Source of the DNA: an uncultured bacterium
GTDB lineage: Bacteria; Cyanobacteriota; Vampirovibrionia; Gastranaerophilales; Gastranaerophilaceae
DNA: 33,596 nt
Reading direction: 5' to 3'
NCBI GenBank assembly: GCA_902795965.1
Contig: CADBNI010000010.1
Location: 1 to 33,596, forward strand
Positions 16,112 through 24,035 of the stretch are shown here, piece after piece. Each line of letters opens with the position of its first letter. The first letter of the stretch is position 1. A model generated the notes under the pieces. It saw only the letters and a list, made by a program, of their open reading frames with translations, made no database searches and was not told where the DNA came from. Position numbers and translations under genes: made by a program.

Positions 16112-16140
16112 ATTCTTTCATTCCACATTACTTGTAAAAT

Positions 16141-16175
16141 AAATGAGAGAATGCAACAAGTGCATTCTCTCATTT
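16141..16175 (-). terminator. Terminator-like hairpin downstream of tRNA-Glu
   Basis: A perfect 15-bp stem (16141-16155 with 16161-16175) with a 5-nt loop. On the minus strand it begins 3 nt after the mature tRNA 3' end and is followed by ATTTTA. It is the likely transcript end for tRNA-Glu. Confidence 0.7.
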
Positions 16176-16178
16176 ATT

Positions 16179-16250
16179 CGGCGGTAAGGGGAATTGAACC
16201 CCTGTTTGGAGAATGAGAATCTCCCGTCCTAACCACTAGACGATACCGCT
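16179..16250 (-). tRNA. tRNA-Glu (anticodon CTC)
   Basis: A 72-nt tRNA on the minus strand. The D arm opens GTCTAG and closes GGAC. The anticodon stem GGAGA/TCTCC encloses TTCTCAT, giving anticodon CTC, which reads GAG. The T arm is AGGGG/CCCCT with loop TTCAATT, and the variable loop has the 4 nt usual for tRNA-Glu. The acceptor pairs six bases, but position 1 is A opposite C72; the discriminator is G73. CCA is not encoded. It lies between fabZ and a strong hairpin. Confidence 0.9.
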
Positions 16251-16258
16251 ATAAATTT

Positions 16259-16264
16259 AGTATA
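16259..16264 (-). promoter_or_regulatory. -10 element of the tRNA-Glu gene
   Basis: TATACT on the minus strand, 8 nt before the mature tRNA 5' end. No good -35 is found at normal spacing. A hairpin (GGACAGGAA/TTCCTGTCC, 16269-16291) occupies that place. Confidence 0.35.
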
Positions 16265-16297
16265 ACACGGACAGGAAAATTTTTCCTGTCCATATTT

Positions 16298-16744
16298 TTA
16301 TTTCAATGCAAAAGTCATATCGGCTTCAACACAAACTTTGCCGTCTACTCTGCCAATACCATGAGCCTTGCATACAGGACCTTTTACTTTGACAAGTTCG
16401 ATTTCCATATCAAATCTGTCACCGGGTCTTACGATATTTTTAAATCTTACACCGTCAACTCCCGCATAAAGTGCCAATTTACCTGCAAATTCAGGCATTG
16501 TCATTAATACAGGTGCGGAGCATTGTGCCATTGCTTCCAACTGCAAAACTCCCGGCATAATAGGATTGTTAGGAAAATGTCCTTGGAAAAATCCTTCGTT
16601 CATTGTCATATTTTTGTAACCTTTAGCGTATTTGCCCGGAACACATTCGGTAATTCTGTCCACAAGCAGAAACGGATAACGGTGCGGAATCATTTTCATA
16701 ATATCCATAACATCAAAGCTCAAAATTTCTGTTTCTTCTGTCAT
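16298..16744 (-). CDS. fabZ: 3-hydroxyacyl-ACP dehydratase FabZ
   Basis: FabZ dehydrates beta-hydroxyacyl-ACP in fatty-acid elongation. The 148-aa length and hot-dog fold motifs are typical: IPHRYPFLLVDRI, then the catalytic His in GHFPNNPIMPG and catalytic Glu in VLQLEAMAQ. AAGGAG lies 9 nt before the start. Downstream of lpxC on the same strand (87-bp gap), an arrangement common in Gram-negative bacteria, where FabZ and LpxC compete for the hydroxyacyl-ACP pool. The cluster does not continue into lpxA/lpxB here; tRNA-Glu follows. Confidence 0.96.
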   Translation of the reverse strand: MTEETEILSFDVMDIMKMIPHRYPFLLVDRITECVPGKYAKGYKNMTMNEGFFQGHFPNNPIMPGVLQLEAMAQCSAPVLMTMPEFAGKLALYAGVDGVRFKNIVRPGDRFDMEIELVKVKGPVCKAHGIGRVDGKVCVEADMTFALK

Positions 16745-16809
16745 TTTATTTTCTCCTTTTTATTCAAATGAGTTTTGAGAAGTAAGATATTAACCTTAAA
16801 TACTTTACT

Positions 16810-16845
16810 CACTTTACTCACATTATTCACTTTACTCACATTGTA
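16810..16845. repeat. 18-bp tandem duplication at the lpxC stop
   Basis: CACTTTACTCACATT occurs at 16810-16824 and again at 16828-16842 (period 18). One copy lies across the lpxC stop codon and the other just after it, so further in-frame stops follow the natural one. Confidence 0.6.
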
Positions 16846-17650
16846 TTATTTTTTCTTTCAGCATTTTGGCCGTTTTTATGTGAACGGCATGTCCTGCCTC
16901 TTTTACCAAAATTTGGCATTTTAAATCAAGCGGATTTACACCCGTCAAATACAAATCACCGATTAAATCCAAAATTTTGTGTTTTATCGGTTCATTTTCG
17001 GATTTCAAATCGGACGTGTAACCTTCACCGTCCAAACCAAGCGTATTTTCAAGGTTTACACCCTGCGCAAATCCGAGCATTTGGAATTTTCTCAAGTCTT
17101 TATAAAACCCGAAAGTTCTTGCCTCGATAATTTCTTCCTGATTTTTTGGATTATATGCAACCCAGCGTCTTGTCAAATCTTTATGGTCGTAATTAACCGC
17201 ATAAGAAATATAAAGTTCATCGGACGGCAAAATCACAAGGCTCGTTTTTCCGTTGAGATAAAAAACGGGTTCTGATACAGTCCAATATTGTTTTTTATCA
17301 AAGAACGGCTTGTCAATTCCTGCCTGTTTAAACAGTTCTACCCATTTTTTTGAACTTCCGTCCAACGCAGGAACTTCCATCTCGTCCATACAAATATCAA
17401 TACTGTCAATTCCGCAAAACGCAAGTGCAGCGGTCAAATGTTCCGTCAGCATTGCTCTTGAGGATTTGTTTCCAAGCACAACACAATGATCCGTTGACAA
17501 AACGTTTTCGACACAAGCATCAAACGGTTCGCTATTTTTGACAAAGTATCTTATTTTCCCTTCATTTGACGGGGAAAAAGTTACATTGCAAGGTTTATTT
17601 TTCATTAAGCCGCTGCCTGATATTGAGATTTGTTTTTTGATTGTAGTCAT
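16832..17650 (-). CDS. lpxC: UDP-3-O-acyl-N-acetylglucosamine deacetylase LpxC
   Basis: LpxC, a zinc enzyme of the cytosol, performs the committed step of lipid A synthesis. Metal and catalytic motifs are intact: LTEHLTAAL (zinc His), VPALDGSS, EARTFGF, HKILDLIGDL (zinc His and Asp) and AGHAVH (catalytic His). At 272 aa it is shorter than the about 305 of enterobacteria, as in cyanobacterial relatives. Its ATG begins 1 nt after the lpxD stop codon, so translation is probably coupled; no strong Shine-Dalgarno is seen. Confidence 0.96.
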   Translation of the reverse strand: MTTIKKQISISGSGLMKNKPCNVTFSPSNEGKIRYFVKNSEPFDACVENVLSTDHCVVLGNKSSRAMLTEHLTAALAFCGIDSIDICMDEMEVPALDGSSKKWVELFKQAGIDKPFFDKKQYWTVSEPVFYLNGKTSLVILPSDELYISYAVNYDHKDLTRRWVAYNPKNQEEIIEARTFGFYKDLRKFQMLGFAQGVNLENTLGLDGEGYTSDLKSENEPIKHKILDLIGDLYLTGVNPLDLKCQILVKEAGHAVHIKTAKMLKEKIIQCE

Positions 17651-17651
17651 T

Positions 17652-18743
17652 TTATTTTTCTATACTTTCTTCAAATTCTTTCAACAACGGTTCGTATTTA
17701 CGGAATTTTGCAAAGATTTCCTGAGCATCTTTCATTGTTTTAAGCTGCTTGATAAAATCTTTTCTCGGCATAGCGGGAATACCTACCACGATTGATTTTT
17801 CCGGGAAGGATTTTGTAACTCCCGCTTTTGCGGTAATAATTGTGTCAGAACCGATTTCAATATGATCGGCAAGTCCGGCCTGACCTGCAATAACAACTCT
17901 GTCACCGATTACGCAGCTGCCTGCAATACCGACTTGTGAAACAATCAAACAACCTTCACCGATTTTACAGTTGTGACCGATCATAACAAGGTCGTCAATT
18001 TTTGTATTATCACCAACCGTTGTATTTTCGATAGTACCGCGGTCGATTGTAGCATTTGCCCCGATTTCAACGTTGTTTCCTATTACAACCGAGCCGATTG
18101 AAGGAATTTTAAATATAACGTGTTTTGAATTTGTTTCTTTAATTTCGCCGTCTTTTCTTGCCTGTTCAATGTTGTCGGGATTTTCGGTAACAAAACTGAA
18201 ACCGTCTGCACCAAGAGAAACACCATGATGAAGAATTACGTCATTACCGACTTGAACTCTGTCACCGATATTTACACCTGCGTGGAAAAGACAGTTGTTA
18301 CCGATTTTTGCACCGCTGCCCACATAAACATTAGCCAAAATTTTTGTATTGTCACCAATTACAACATCTTTTGAGATTACGACATTCGGTCCGATTTGAA
18401 CATTTTGACCTAATTTAGCGGTTTCATGAACGGTTGCCGAAGGGTGAACACCCTGATTAACTTCAGGAGCTACATAAAACATGTTCAAAAGTTTCATCAT
18501 AGCAAGCCGAGGTCTTTCAACTTCGATAGTCGTAAAGTTCGGAATTTGTACTCCCAAAGGAACAAGAGCCGCTTTTGCTTTGGATTTTGCAAGGTTTGCA
18601 ATTTCTTCTTCGCCAAGTGCCAAAGCCAAAGTATTTTCGTCAGACAAAAGCGGAGGTGCAATTTGCGAAATTTTGACATCTTCAACTTTTGTAAGCATAC
18701 CACCTGTGATATGTGTAATTTCTTCTAATGTGAATGTTGGCAT
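17652..18743 (-). CDS. lpxD: UDP-3-O-acylglucosamine N-acyltransferase LpxD
   Basis: LpxD adds the second hydroxyacyl chain to UDP-3-O-acyl-glucosamine in lipid A synthesis. The 363-aa protein has the N-terminal uridine-binding domain (about 1-105) and a left-handed beta helix of hexapeptide repeats (about 106-320). Catalytic-region motifs HHGVSLGADGFSF and MIGHNCKIGEG (catalytic His) are present, and a C-terminal helix ends the protein. AAGGAG lies 7 nt before the start. It stands between rfaE2 (10-nt gap) and lpxC (1-nt gap), clearly one operon. Confidence 0.96.
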   Translation of the reverse strand: MPTFTLEEITHITGGMLTKVEDVKISQIAPPLLSDENTLALALGEEEIANLAKSKAKAALVPLGVQIPNFTTIEVERPRLAMMKLLNMFYVAPEVNQGVHPSATVHETAKLGQNVQIGPNVVISKDVVIGDNTKILANVYVGSGAKIGNNCLFHAGVNIGDRVQVGNDVILHHGVSLGADGFSFVTENPDNIEQARKDGEIKETNSKHVIFKIPSIGSVVIGNNVEIGANATIDRGTIENTTVGDNTKIDDLVMIGHNCKIGEGCLIVSQVGIAGSCVIGDRVVIAGQAGLADHIEIGSDTIITAKAGVTKSFPEKSIVVGIPAMPRKDFIKQLKTMKDAQEIFAKFRKYEPLLKEFEESIEK

Positions 18744-18753
18744 ATTATACTCC

Positions 18754-19215
18754 TTATTTTTTTATTTTATCAATCATTTTAGTCGTCGATTTCCCCTGCA
18801 CAAATTCGATAAACTCGACTTTTGTACCGTTTTTGCGCATAATGTCGGCTTCTGGCAGTGTTTCCATAGTGTAATCCGCACCTTTTGTATAGACATCAGG
18901 TTTCATTTCGTCTAAGAGGTTGCGCGGACTATCCTCGTCAAAGAGAACAACATAATCAACACAACGCAAAGCACTCAAAATTTCCGCACGGTCATTTTCG
19001 TTGTTAATCGGGCGGGAAGGACCTTTTATGGAGCGGACGGACTTGTCTGAGTTTAAGAGAACAATTAAATAATCCGCAAAGGTTTTTGTTTTTTCGAGAT
19101 ACCTGACATGTCCGACGTGCAGAATATCAAAGCAGCCGTTAGTAGCGACGACGGTTTTACCTTCCGAGTGAATTTTGCTGATTAAAGCTCTTAAATTTTC
19201 TCTCTGAATTAACAT
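18754..19215 (-). CDS. rfaE2: D-glycero-beta-D-manno-heptose-1-phosphate nucleotidyltransferase (HldE C-terminal type)
   Basis: A 153-aa cytidylyltransferase-fold enzyme that activates heptose-1-phosphate for the LPS core. Motifs: TNGCFDILHVGHVRYLE (HxGH nucleotide-binding site), KGPSRPINNENDRAE, PDVYTKGADYT and GKSTTKMI. It matches the adenylyltransferase half of HldE as a stand-alone protein; the kinase half is not in the window. I start at MLIQREN (19215), which puts the catalytic motif at the usual distance. An upstream in-frame ATG (19254) adds 13 hydrophobic residues without a ribosome-binding site. First gene of the run into lpxD-lpxC-fabZ. Confidence 0.9.
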   Translation of the reverse strand: MLIQRENLRALISKIHSEGKTVVATNGCFDILHVGHVRYLEKTKTFADYLIVLLNSDKSVRSIKGPSRPINNENDRAEILSALRCVDYVVLFDEDSPRNLLDEMKPDVYTKGADYTMETLPEADIMRKNGTKVEFIEFVQGKSTTKMIDKIKK

Positions 19216-19382
19216 ATCCAAAAATATAATACCAAAAACACATTTAAAAAACATCTTTTGTAAGAAAAAGTAATAAATTTTAATAAGCCGAAGATTTGCT
19301 CGGTTATAAAATTAAAATAACAAAAAAACGTGAATTTTAAATTTTTTCAAATTGTGTTATTATCTCTTTGTAAGGAGAAAAT

Positions 19383-19727
19383 ATGAACGGAAAATCTGCA
19401 ATGTCGGGAACGGGTTTTGCAATAGCGATTGTAATTATGCTTGGTATAGTTATGATACTGAGCGCACCTACTATGATTGACAGTAACAGAGAACCCGCAA
19501 AAGAAAAAAAAGCGGTTACTCCTAATCAAAATATTTCGGAACTTCAAGAACTTGAAAACAGATTAAACGCAAGAATAGAAAATCTTGAACGCAATCAATC
19601 AGAAGGAGTTTCCAACAGATATATATGCAAGATAGAAGGAAATGTTGACGAAAACGGCACAATAGTGCCGATAAACAATAACAACAATTACTCAAAATTC
19701 GTATTTATCTGCGAATACAGAAATTAA
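19383..19727 (+). CDS. Small membrane-anchored coiled-coil protein, unknown
   Basis: A 114-aa protein. Residues 11-29 form one hydrophobic helix (GFAIAIVIMLGIVMILSAP). About 50-72 is a short amphipathic coil (ELQELENRLNARIENLER). The C-terminal third holds two Cys (YICKIEG and FICEY) in beta-type sequence. It is probably anchored in the inner membrane with the tail outside (inference). AAGGAG lies 7 nt upstream. A strong terminator begins at the stop codon, so it is monocistronic. Family not recognised. Confidence 0.78.
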   Translation: MNGKSAMSGTGFAIAIVIMLGIVMILSAPTMIDSNREPAKEKKAVTPNQNISELQELENRLNARIENLERNQSEGVSNRYICKIEGNVDENGTIVPINNNNNYSKFVFICEYRN

Positions 19728-19757
19728 AAAAATGACCCTCAATGAGGGTCATTTTTT
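19727..19757. terminator. Bidirectional intrinsic terminator
   Basis: AAAAAATGACCCTC (19727-19740), loop AAT, then the 14-nt complement (19744-19757) ending in six T. The A/T ends make it work on both strands, for the small coiled-coil gene and the convergent ferredoxin gene. Confidence 0.9.
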
Positions 19758-19772
19758 ATGCTTTATAAAGTC

Positions 19773-19949
19773 TTATTCAACTTCGATTGCGCCTACGGGG
19801 CAAGCATCTGCTGCTTCTTTAACACAGTCCATGTTATCTGCAACTGCGGATTCTTCAACCTGAGCTGTTCCGTCTACTGAAAATACTGCGTCACAGATTG
19901 ATTCACATGCGCCGCAACCGATACAAGAATCGTTAACTTTTACTGTCAT
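19773..19949 (-). CDS. [4Fe-4S] ferredoxin, Thermotoga type
   Basis: A 58-aa electron carrier. The order of cysteines is C9-x2-C12-x2-C15-x3-C19 (CIGCGACESIC), then C42 (MDCVKE) and C50 followed by Pro (ACPVGAIEVE). This matches single-cluster ferredoxins in which three N-terminal Cys and the CP Cys bind one 4Fe-4S cluster and the other two can form a disulfide. The middle is acidic, as expected for docking. AAGGAG lies 10 nt before ATG. Redox partners are not adjacent; the window's trxB belongs to a different system. Confidence 0.93.
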   Translation of the reverse strand: MTVKVNDSCIGCGACESICDAVFSVDGTAQVEESAVADNMDCVKEAADACPVGAIEVE

Positions 19950-19980
19950 TTCTACATTCTCCTTATATTTTTATATACAA

Positions 19981-19996
19981 TGTGAATTTCTTCACA
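19981..19996. promoter_or_regulatory. CRP-type palindrome between ferredoxin and protease genes
   Basis: TGTGA-N6-TCACA, an exact match to the consensus half-sites of CRP-family regulators, 32 nt upstream of the ferredoxin start. A TATAAT on the minus strand (20002-20007) would place transcription start within the palindrome, implying repression if both are real. Confidence 0.4.
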
Positions 19997-20106
19997 AACC
20001 GATTATAATATAAACTCTTAAAAATTTCAATGCTATTTTAGTATAAAATATATTTTATATATAGTGGTGCAATTTCATTTTTTTATTATATTATGTTATT
20101 ATGAAT

Positions 20107-20168
20107 AAAAACTCTTGCGGGAACTTTTTAATAAAAATTACATCTTAATGTTCAGGTTAAGAGTTTTT
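20107..20168 (+). promoter_or_regulatory. Leader inverted repeat before the ctp gene
   Basis: AAAAACTCTT (20107-20116) is complementary to AAGAGTTTTT (20159-20168), which directly abuts the GGAGG ribosome-binding site (20069-type spacing: site at 20169-20173). A smaller alternative stem, CTTAA/TTAAG (20144-20148 with 20157-20161), would compete with it. It may modulate access to the start; inference only. Confidence 0.3.
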
Positions 20169-20178
20169 GGAGGAAAAA

Positions 20179-21399
20179 GTGAGAAACATCATGAAAAAAA
20201 GTTTAATATTTTTTGGAGCATTTTTGTTCCTGTCGGGCTGGGTTATTAGGGATAACGTTTTTGCCTACGGCCCCGTTGATTTGTATGACAACGTATGGAG
20301 ATTGATTAACAACAAGTTTGTCGATCAGACAAACAATGACCAAAACTGGTCAAAATGGCGTCACAAATACGATAACCAAATTCGTACAAACGAAGATGCT
20401 TACGTTGCAATTAACACTATGGTCGCAAGTTTGAACGACCCGTATACAAAATTTCTTGACCCGAAAGAATTTGCGGACGAAACAAGTTCAATAAAAGGTT
20501 CACTGAAAGGTATAGGTATTCAAATCGGTGTTAAAGACGGAAAATTAATGGTTATTGCACCTATTGAAGATACCCCCGCAGAAAAAGCAGGACTTTTGGC
20601 AGACGACGAAATTCTTGAAATTGACGGTGTAAGTACAAAAGGTATTACGGTTGACAAAGCTGCCGACAAAATCAGAGGTAAAGAAGGCACTCAGGTTACA
20701 TTATTAATTAAGCGCAAAGATAATGCACCAAAATCATATACAATTACACGTGCAACAATCGAAATCAAATCAATTTCACAGAAATTGCCCGAAGGAACAA
20801 ACCTTCCGAACGATTTTTGTTACATAAGACTGAGTTCGTTTATCAGTCGCAATGCGGCAAACGAATTTGGTGCAATCTTAAACAATAACAGAAACAAAAA
20901 AGGGTTTATCATAGACCTTCGTTCAAACCCGGGCGGGCTTTTGACAAACGCGATTTATATTTCCGATATGTTTTTAAACGGCGGAACTATAGTAAGCACT
21001 GTTGACAGGGACGGTTACAAAGAAACAACAAGAGCATCGGCAGGTGTTTACACAAACAAACCCGTAGTAGTTCTGATTAACAAAGGTTCGGCATCGGCAT
21101 CGGAAATCTTTTCGGGTGCAATGAAAGACAACCACAGAGCCGTAATTATCGGAGAACAATCTTTCGGTAAAGGGCTTGTACAAGAGATTAACAAACTGCC
21201 TTACGAATCTGGCGTAAACATTACAATTCAAAAATACTTAACCCCGAACGGTACGGATATCAACAAAAAAGGTATAACTCCCGATATCGAAGTAAAACTG
21301 ACGGAAGAAGATGTTAAAAATAAAAATGATACACAACTTCAAAAAGCTGTTGAAGTCCTGAGTAAAATGACAGGCAGACAATCAATCGCAAGACAATAA
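20179..21399 (+). CDS. ctpA: S41-family carboxy-terminal processing protease
   Basis: A 406-aa periplasmic serine protease. I choose the GTG at 20179 because TTGGAGG lies 5 nt upstream. TTG at 20167 and ATG at 20191 are in frame but badly spaced. Domains: N-terminal hydrophobic signal or anchor (about 5-25), a helical segment, a PDZ domain (about 105-190, KGIGIQIGVKDGKLMVIAP onward) and the S41 peptidase core with catalytic Ser in KGSASASEIFSGAM and catalytic Lys in GEQSFGKGLVQ. CtpA-type enzymes trim C-termini of envelope proteins; in cyanobacteria this family processes D1, but here that substrate is not expected. Ends at a strong terminator. Confidence 0.93.
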   Translation: MRNIMKKSLIFFGAFLFLSGWVIRDNVFAYGPVDLYDNVWRLINNKFVDQTNNDQNWSKWRHKYDNQIRTNEDAYVAINTMVASLNDPYTKFLDPKEFADETSSIKGSLKGIGIQIGVKDGKLMVIAPIEDTPAEKAGLLADDEILEIDGVSTKGITVDKAADKIRGKEGTQVTLLIKRKDNAPKSYTITRATIEIKSISQKLPEGTNLPNDFCYIRLSSFISRNAANEFGAILNNNRNKKGFIIDLRSNPGGLLTNAIYISDMFLNGGTIVSTVDRDGYKETTRASAGVYTNKPVVVLINKGSASASEIFSGAMKDNHRAVIIGEQSFGKGLVQEINKLPYESGVNITIQKYLTPNGTDINKKGITPDIEVKLTEEDVKNKNDTQLQKAVEVLSKMTGRQSIARQ

Positions 21400-21421
21400 A
21401 AAGAGCCGAAAGGCTCTTTTT
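21398..21421 (+). terminator. Intrinsic terminator after ctp
   Basis: AAAAAGAGCC, loop GAAA (GNRA type), GGCTCTTTTT (21412-21421). It starts 1 nt before the end of the stop codon. Confidence 0.9.
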
Positions 21422-21520
21422 GTGTACTTTGAAAATTTAAAGAGTAGGACGGTCTCCACCAACCTTCTATGCACGACAAACTTTTCTGCACAAAGGTGTA
21501 ACGAAGGAGGTGATGAAACA

Positions 21521-21607
21521 ATGATGACAGAAATTGTTAGACAAAAAATAAAATGTGTCCTTGTGGTCATGGGACACATTTTACTAATCATTTCGTCTTT
21601 ATTGTAG
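21521..21607 (+). CDS. Possible 28-aa hydrophobic peptide
   Basis: A short frame preceded by an unusually full Shine-Dalgarno (AAGGAGGTGAT, 21504-21514). The product starts MMTEIVRQKIK and continues as a hydrophobic helix (CVLVVMGHILLIISSLL), so it would insert in a membrane. An 11-bp hairpin lies inside the frame (21550-21560 with 21572-21582). Size, charge pattern and ribosome site resemble small type I toxin or holin-like peptides, but no antitoxin RNA is identified and the frame could be chance. It lies in a 407-bp gap between ctp and the ClpB-like gene. Confidence 0.35.
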   Translation: MMTEIVRQKIKCVLVVMGHILLIISSLL

Positions 21608-21647
21608 GGACTGCAACGGGTTGTCGGTAAGAGGCAACCCTCCCTAC
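21604..21647. repeat. Double-stem inverted repeat downstream of the small peptide frame
   Basis: Outer arms GTAGGGA (21604-21610) and TCCCTAC (21641-21647) enclose a second stem GGGTTG (21618-21623) and CAACCC (21635-21640). It is richer in G+C than its surroundings and has T/A-rich sequence after it (21661 on: T9 run some 16 nt later). It may be a transcript end or a dispersed intergenic element. The rest of 21648-21806 is A/T-rich with nothing identifiable. Confidence 0.45.
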
Positions 21648-21806
21648 TCATATTATAAACTATTTTTTTTATTTTTCAAGTGCAGTACATAAAATTTTTA
21701 TATCAATTTTAGTGAATTTTATTTCTTCAAAATTTATAAAATTTCCTTACAATGTATGATTACAAGCTGATTTCAACAACTTATACTTAAAAAAAGAGGT
21801 GTTGAA

Positions 21807-24035
21807 ATGATTTTTACCGAACATGTTCAGGCGATTATAAAATCCGCAAAATCAATAGTAGTAGCAAGAAATTACCCCGATTTGTCACCCGAACATATCA
21901 TGCTTGCTCTTATGCTTGATCAAAATGATTTGCCAAAAATTCTTTTACAGCGTGTCGGTATTGACAACCCCGAAATTGTCGACAGACTCAACAACTATGT
22001 TTCCAAACGCTCGTATTATGCAAGAGGAAAATTCTCTGACGTCAGATTTTCAACCGAAACTATTATTCTTTTGAAAACCGCACAAGAAGAAGCCGAAAAG
22101 CGCAAAGACGAACAAGTAAGCATTGAACATCTGTTTTTGGCATTGTTCAGAAACGATAATAAAGTCTTGAATTATCTTTGGGAACAGTGCAATATTAACC
22201 GAATTGAACTTTATGAAAAAATGACAAATGAAGTAAATAATATAGTGAACGTTGATGAAAACGGAAATGCCGAAGTTTCACAAAGCTCTGTTTTGGAAAA
22301 ATATACGGTTGATTTGACCGAACTTGCAAAACACGACAAACTCGACCCCGTAATCGGTCGCGACAAAGAAATCAACAGAACAATACAAATTTTGAACAGA
22401 CGTTCTAAAAATAATCCCGTCATAATCGGTGAACCCGGTGTGGGTAAAACCGCCATCATAGAAGGATTAGCGCAAAGAGTCGTTAAAGGTGACGTTCCCG
22501 AAAGTTTTAAAAACGACAAAATTTTGTCGCTTGATTTGGGCGGACTTTTGGCAGGTGCTTCGTACAGAGGGGAATTTGAAGAACGATTGAAATCGGTAAT
22601 TAAAGAAATCGAAAAAAATGCCGAAGATTACATGCTTTTTATTGATGAAATTCACACCATTATGGGAGCAGGCGCGACAGAAGGCTCAACGGATGCGGGA
22701 AACCTTTTAAAACCCATTCTTGCAAGAGGAAATTTAAGAATAATAGGCGCAACAACCCTTGACGAATACAGAAAATATATTGAAAAAGACAAAGCAATGG
22801 CAAGACGATTTCAACCCGTCAGGGCAGACGAACCGACAATTAAAACCGCAACGGAAATCCTGCGCGGGCTTAAAGAAAAATACGAAAAATACCACGGAAT
22901 AAAAATTACCGACGAGGCAATTATTTCAGCCGTAAAACTTTCAGACAGATACATAGCGGACAGGTACCTCCCCGACAAAGCAATAGATTTGATTGACGAG
23001 GCAGCATCAGCATTGCGCATCGAAATCGACATGAAAACTTCCGACAAAAAAGAAATAAACAAAGATGATATCTCATTGATTATTGCAAAATGGACAGGAA
23101 TCCCCGTAAACAAACTTATGGAAAACGAATCCGAAAAACTTATAAACCTGGAACAGGTACTTCACCAAAGAGTAATCGGACAAAACGAAGCCGTTGAAAA
23201 AATTTCAAATGCGATTAGACTTTCACGTTCGGGCTTGCGGGACATAAAACGTCCGATAGGAACTTTCCTGTTTTTAGGCCCGACAGGTGTCGGCAAAACC
23301 GAACTTGCAAAAGCACTTGCAAATGTTCTTTTTAATGATGATGATGCAATGATAAGAATTGATATGTCCGAATTTATGGAAAAGGCATCAGTTTCAAGAC
23401 TTGTCGGTACAACTGCGGGTTATATCGGTTTTGAAGAAGGCGGTCAATTAACCGAAGCCGTAAGACGCAAACCATATTCCGTTATACTTTTTGATGAAAT
23501 AGAAAAAGCCCACCCCGACGTATTTAATATTATGCTCCAAATGTTTGATGAGGGAAGGCTGACGGACGGTCAGGGCAGACTTGTTGATTTCAAAAATACC
23601 GTTATTATTATGACAAGCAACATTGCAAGCGAAATTATGCTTGATAAAAAAATCTCGGATGAAAATAAAAAAACAGAAGTAACAAACTGCCTTCGTACAA
23701 AATTTAAACCGGAATTTTTGAACCGTATTGATGAAATAATTATGTTCAAAGGTTTAACTTTAGAAGAACTTAAACCTATTGTCGAAATTCAGATTAACTC
23801 TTTGAGAAACAGACTTGCAGAGCAGGGTATCGGCTTTGCAATCTCGCCCGAAGCAAAAGATTTTCTCTCCCGTGAAGGTTATGAACCGCAATACGGCGCA
23901 AGACCGTTAAAGCGTGTCATAAGACAACTTGTCGAAATACCCGTTTCCATGAAAATTATTGACAAAACAATTAAAGAAGGAGATGTTGTCAATATTGAGT
24001 TTCAAGATAACAAACTCGAAATAAAATCAATCTAA
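21807..24035 (+). CDS. ClpB-like AAA+ ATPase without the middle domain
   Basis: A 742-aa Hsp100 protein. Residues 1-145 are a Clp N-domain with two repeats. D1 has Walker [10 protein letters not shown], Walker [11 protein letters not shown] and arginine-finger region [11 protein letters not shown]2 has [24 protein letters not shown] and the sensor-2 GARPLKR. D1 and D2 sequences are closest in wording to ClpB ([25 protein letters not shown]), but the coiled-coil M-domain of about 120 residues that should follow LRIEID is replaced by about 12. The IGF/IGL/VGF-type loop by which ClpA/ClpC dock ClpP is not evident in D2 either. It is therefore an unfoldase of unclear partner. GAGGTG lies 7 nt upstream of ATG. 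Its end overlaps purB by 9 nt, tail to tail. Confidence 0.93.
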   Translation: MIFTEHVQAIIKSAKSIVVARNYPDLSPEHIMLALMLDQNDLPKILLQRVGIDNPEIVDRLNNYVSKRSYYARGKFSDVRFSTETIILLKTAQEEAEKRKDEQVSIEHLFLALFRNDNKVLNYLWEQCNINRIELYEKMTNEVNNIVNVDENGNAEVSQSSVLEKYTVDLTELAKHDKLDPVIGRDKEINRTIQILNRRSKNNPVIIGEPGVGKTAIIEGLAQRVVKGDVPESFKNDKILSLDLGGLLAGASYRGEFEERLKSVIKEIEKNAEDYMLFIDEIHTIMGAGATEGSTDAGNLLKPILARGNLRIIGATTLDEYRKYIEKDKAMARRFQPVRADEPTIKTATEILRGLKEKYEKYHGIKITDEAIISAVKLSDRYIADRYLPDKAIDLIDEAASALRIEIDMKTSDKKEINKDDISLIIAKWTGIPVNKLMENESEKLINLEQVLHQRVIGQNEAVEKISNAIRLSRSGLRDIKRPIGTFLFLGPTGVGKTELAKALANVLFNDDDAMIRIDMSEFMEKASVSRLVGTTAGYIGFEEGGQLTEAVRRKPYSVILFDEIEKAHPDVFNIMLQMFDEGRLTDGQGRLVDFKNTVIIMTSNIASEIMLDKKISDENKKTEVTNCLRTKFKPEFLNRIDEIIMFKGLTLEELKPIVEIQINSLRNRLAEQGIGFAISPEAKDFLSREGYEPQYGARPLKRVIRQLVEIPVSMKIIDKTIKEGDVVNIEFQDNKLEIKSI

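Noticed and set aside
21382..21651. Minus-strand 89-aa frame across the ctp terminator and small peptide frame
   Set aside because: It runs through the ctp terminator and the antisense of a strong Shine-Dalgarno, has no ribosome site and a Cys/Leu/Pro-rich, non-protein-like composition.
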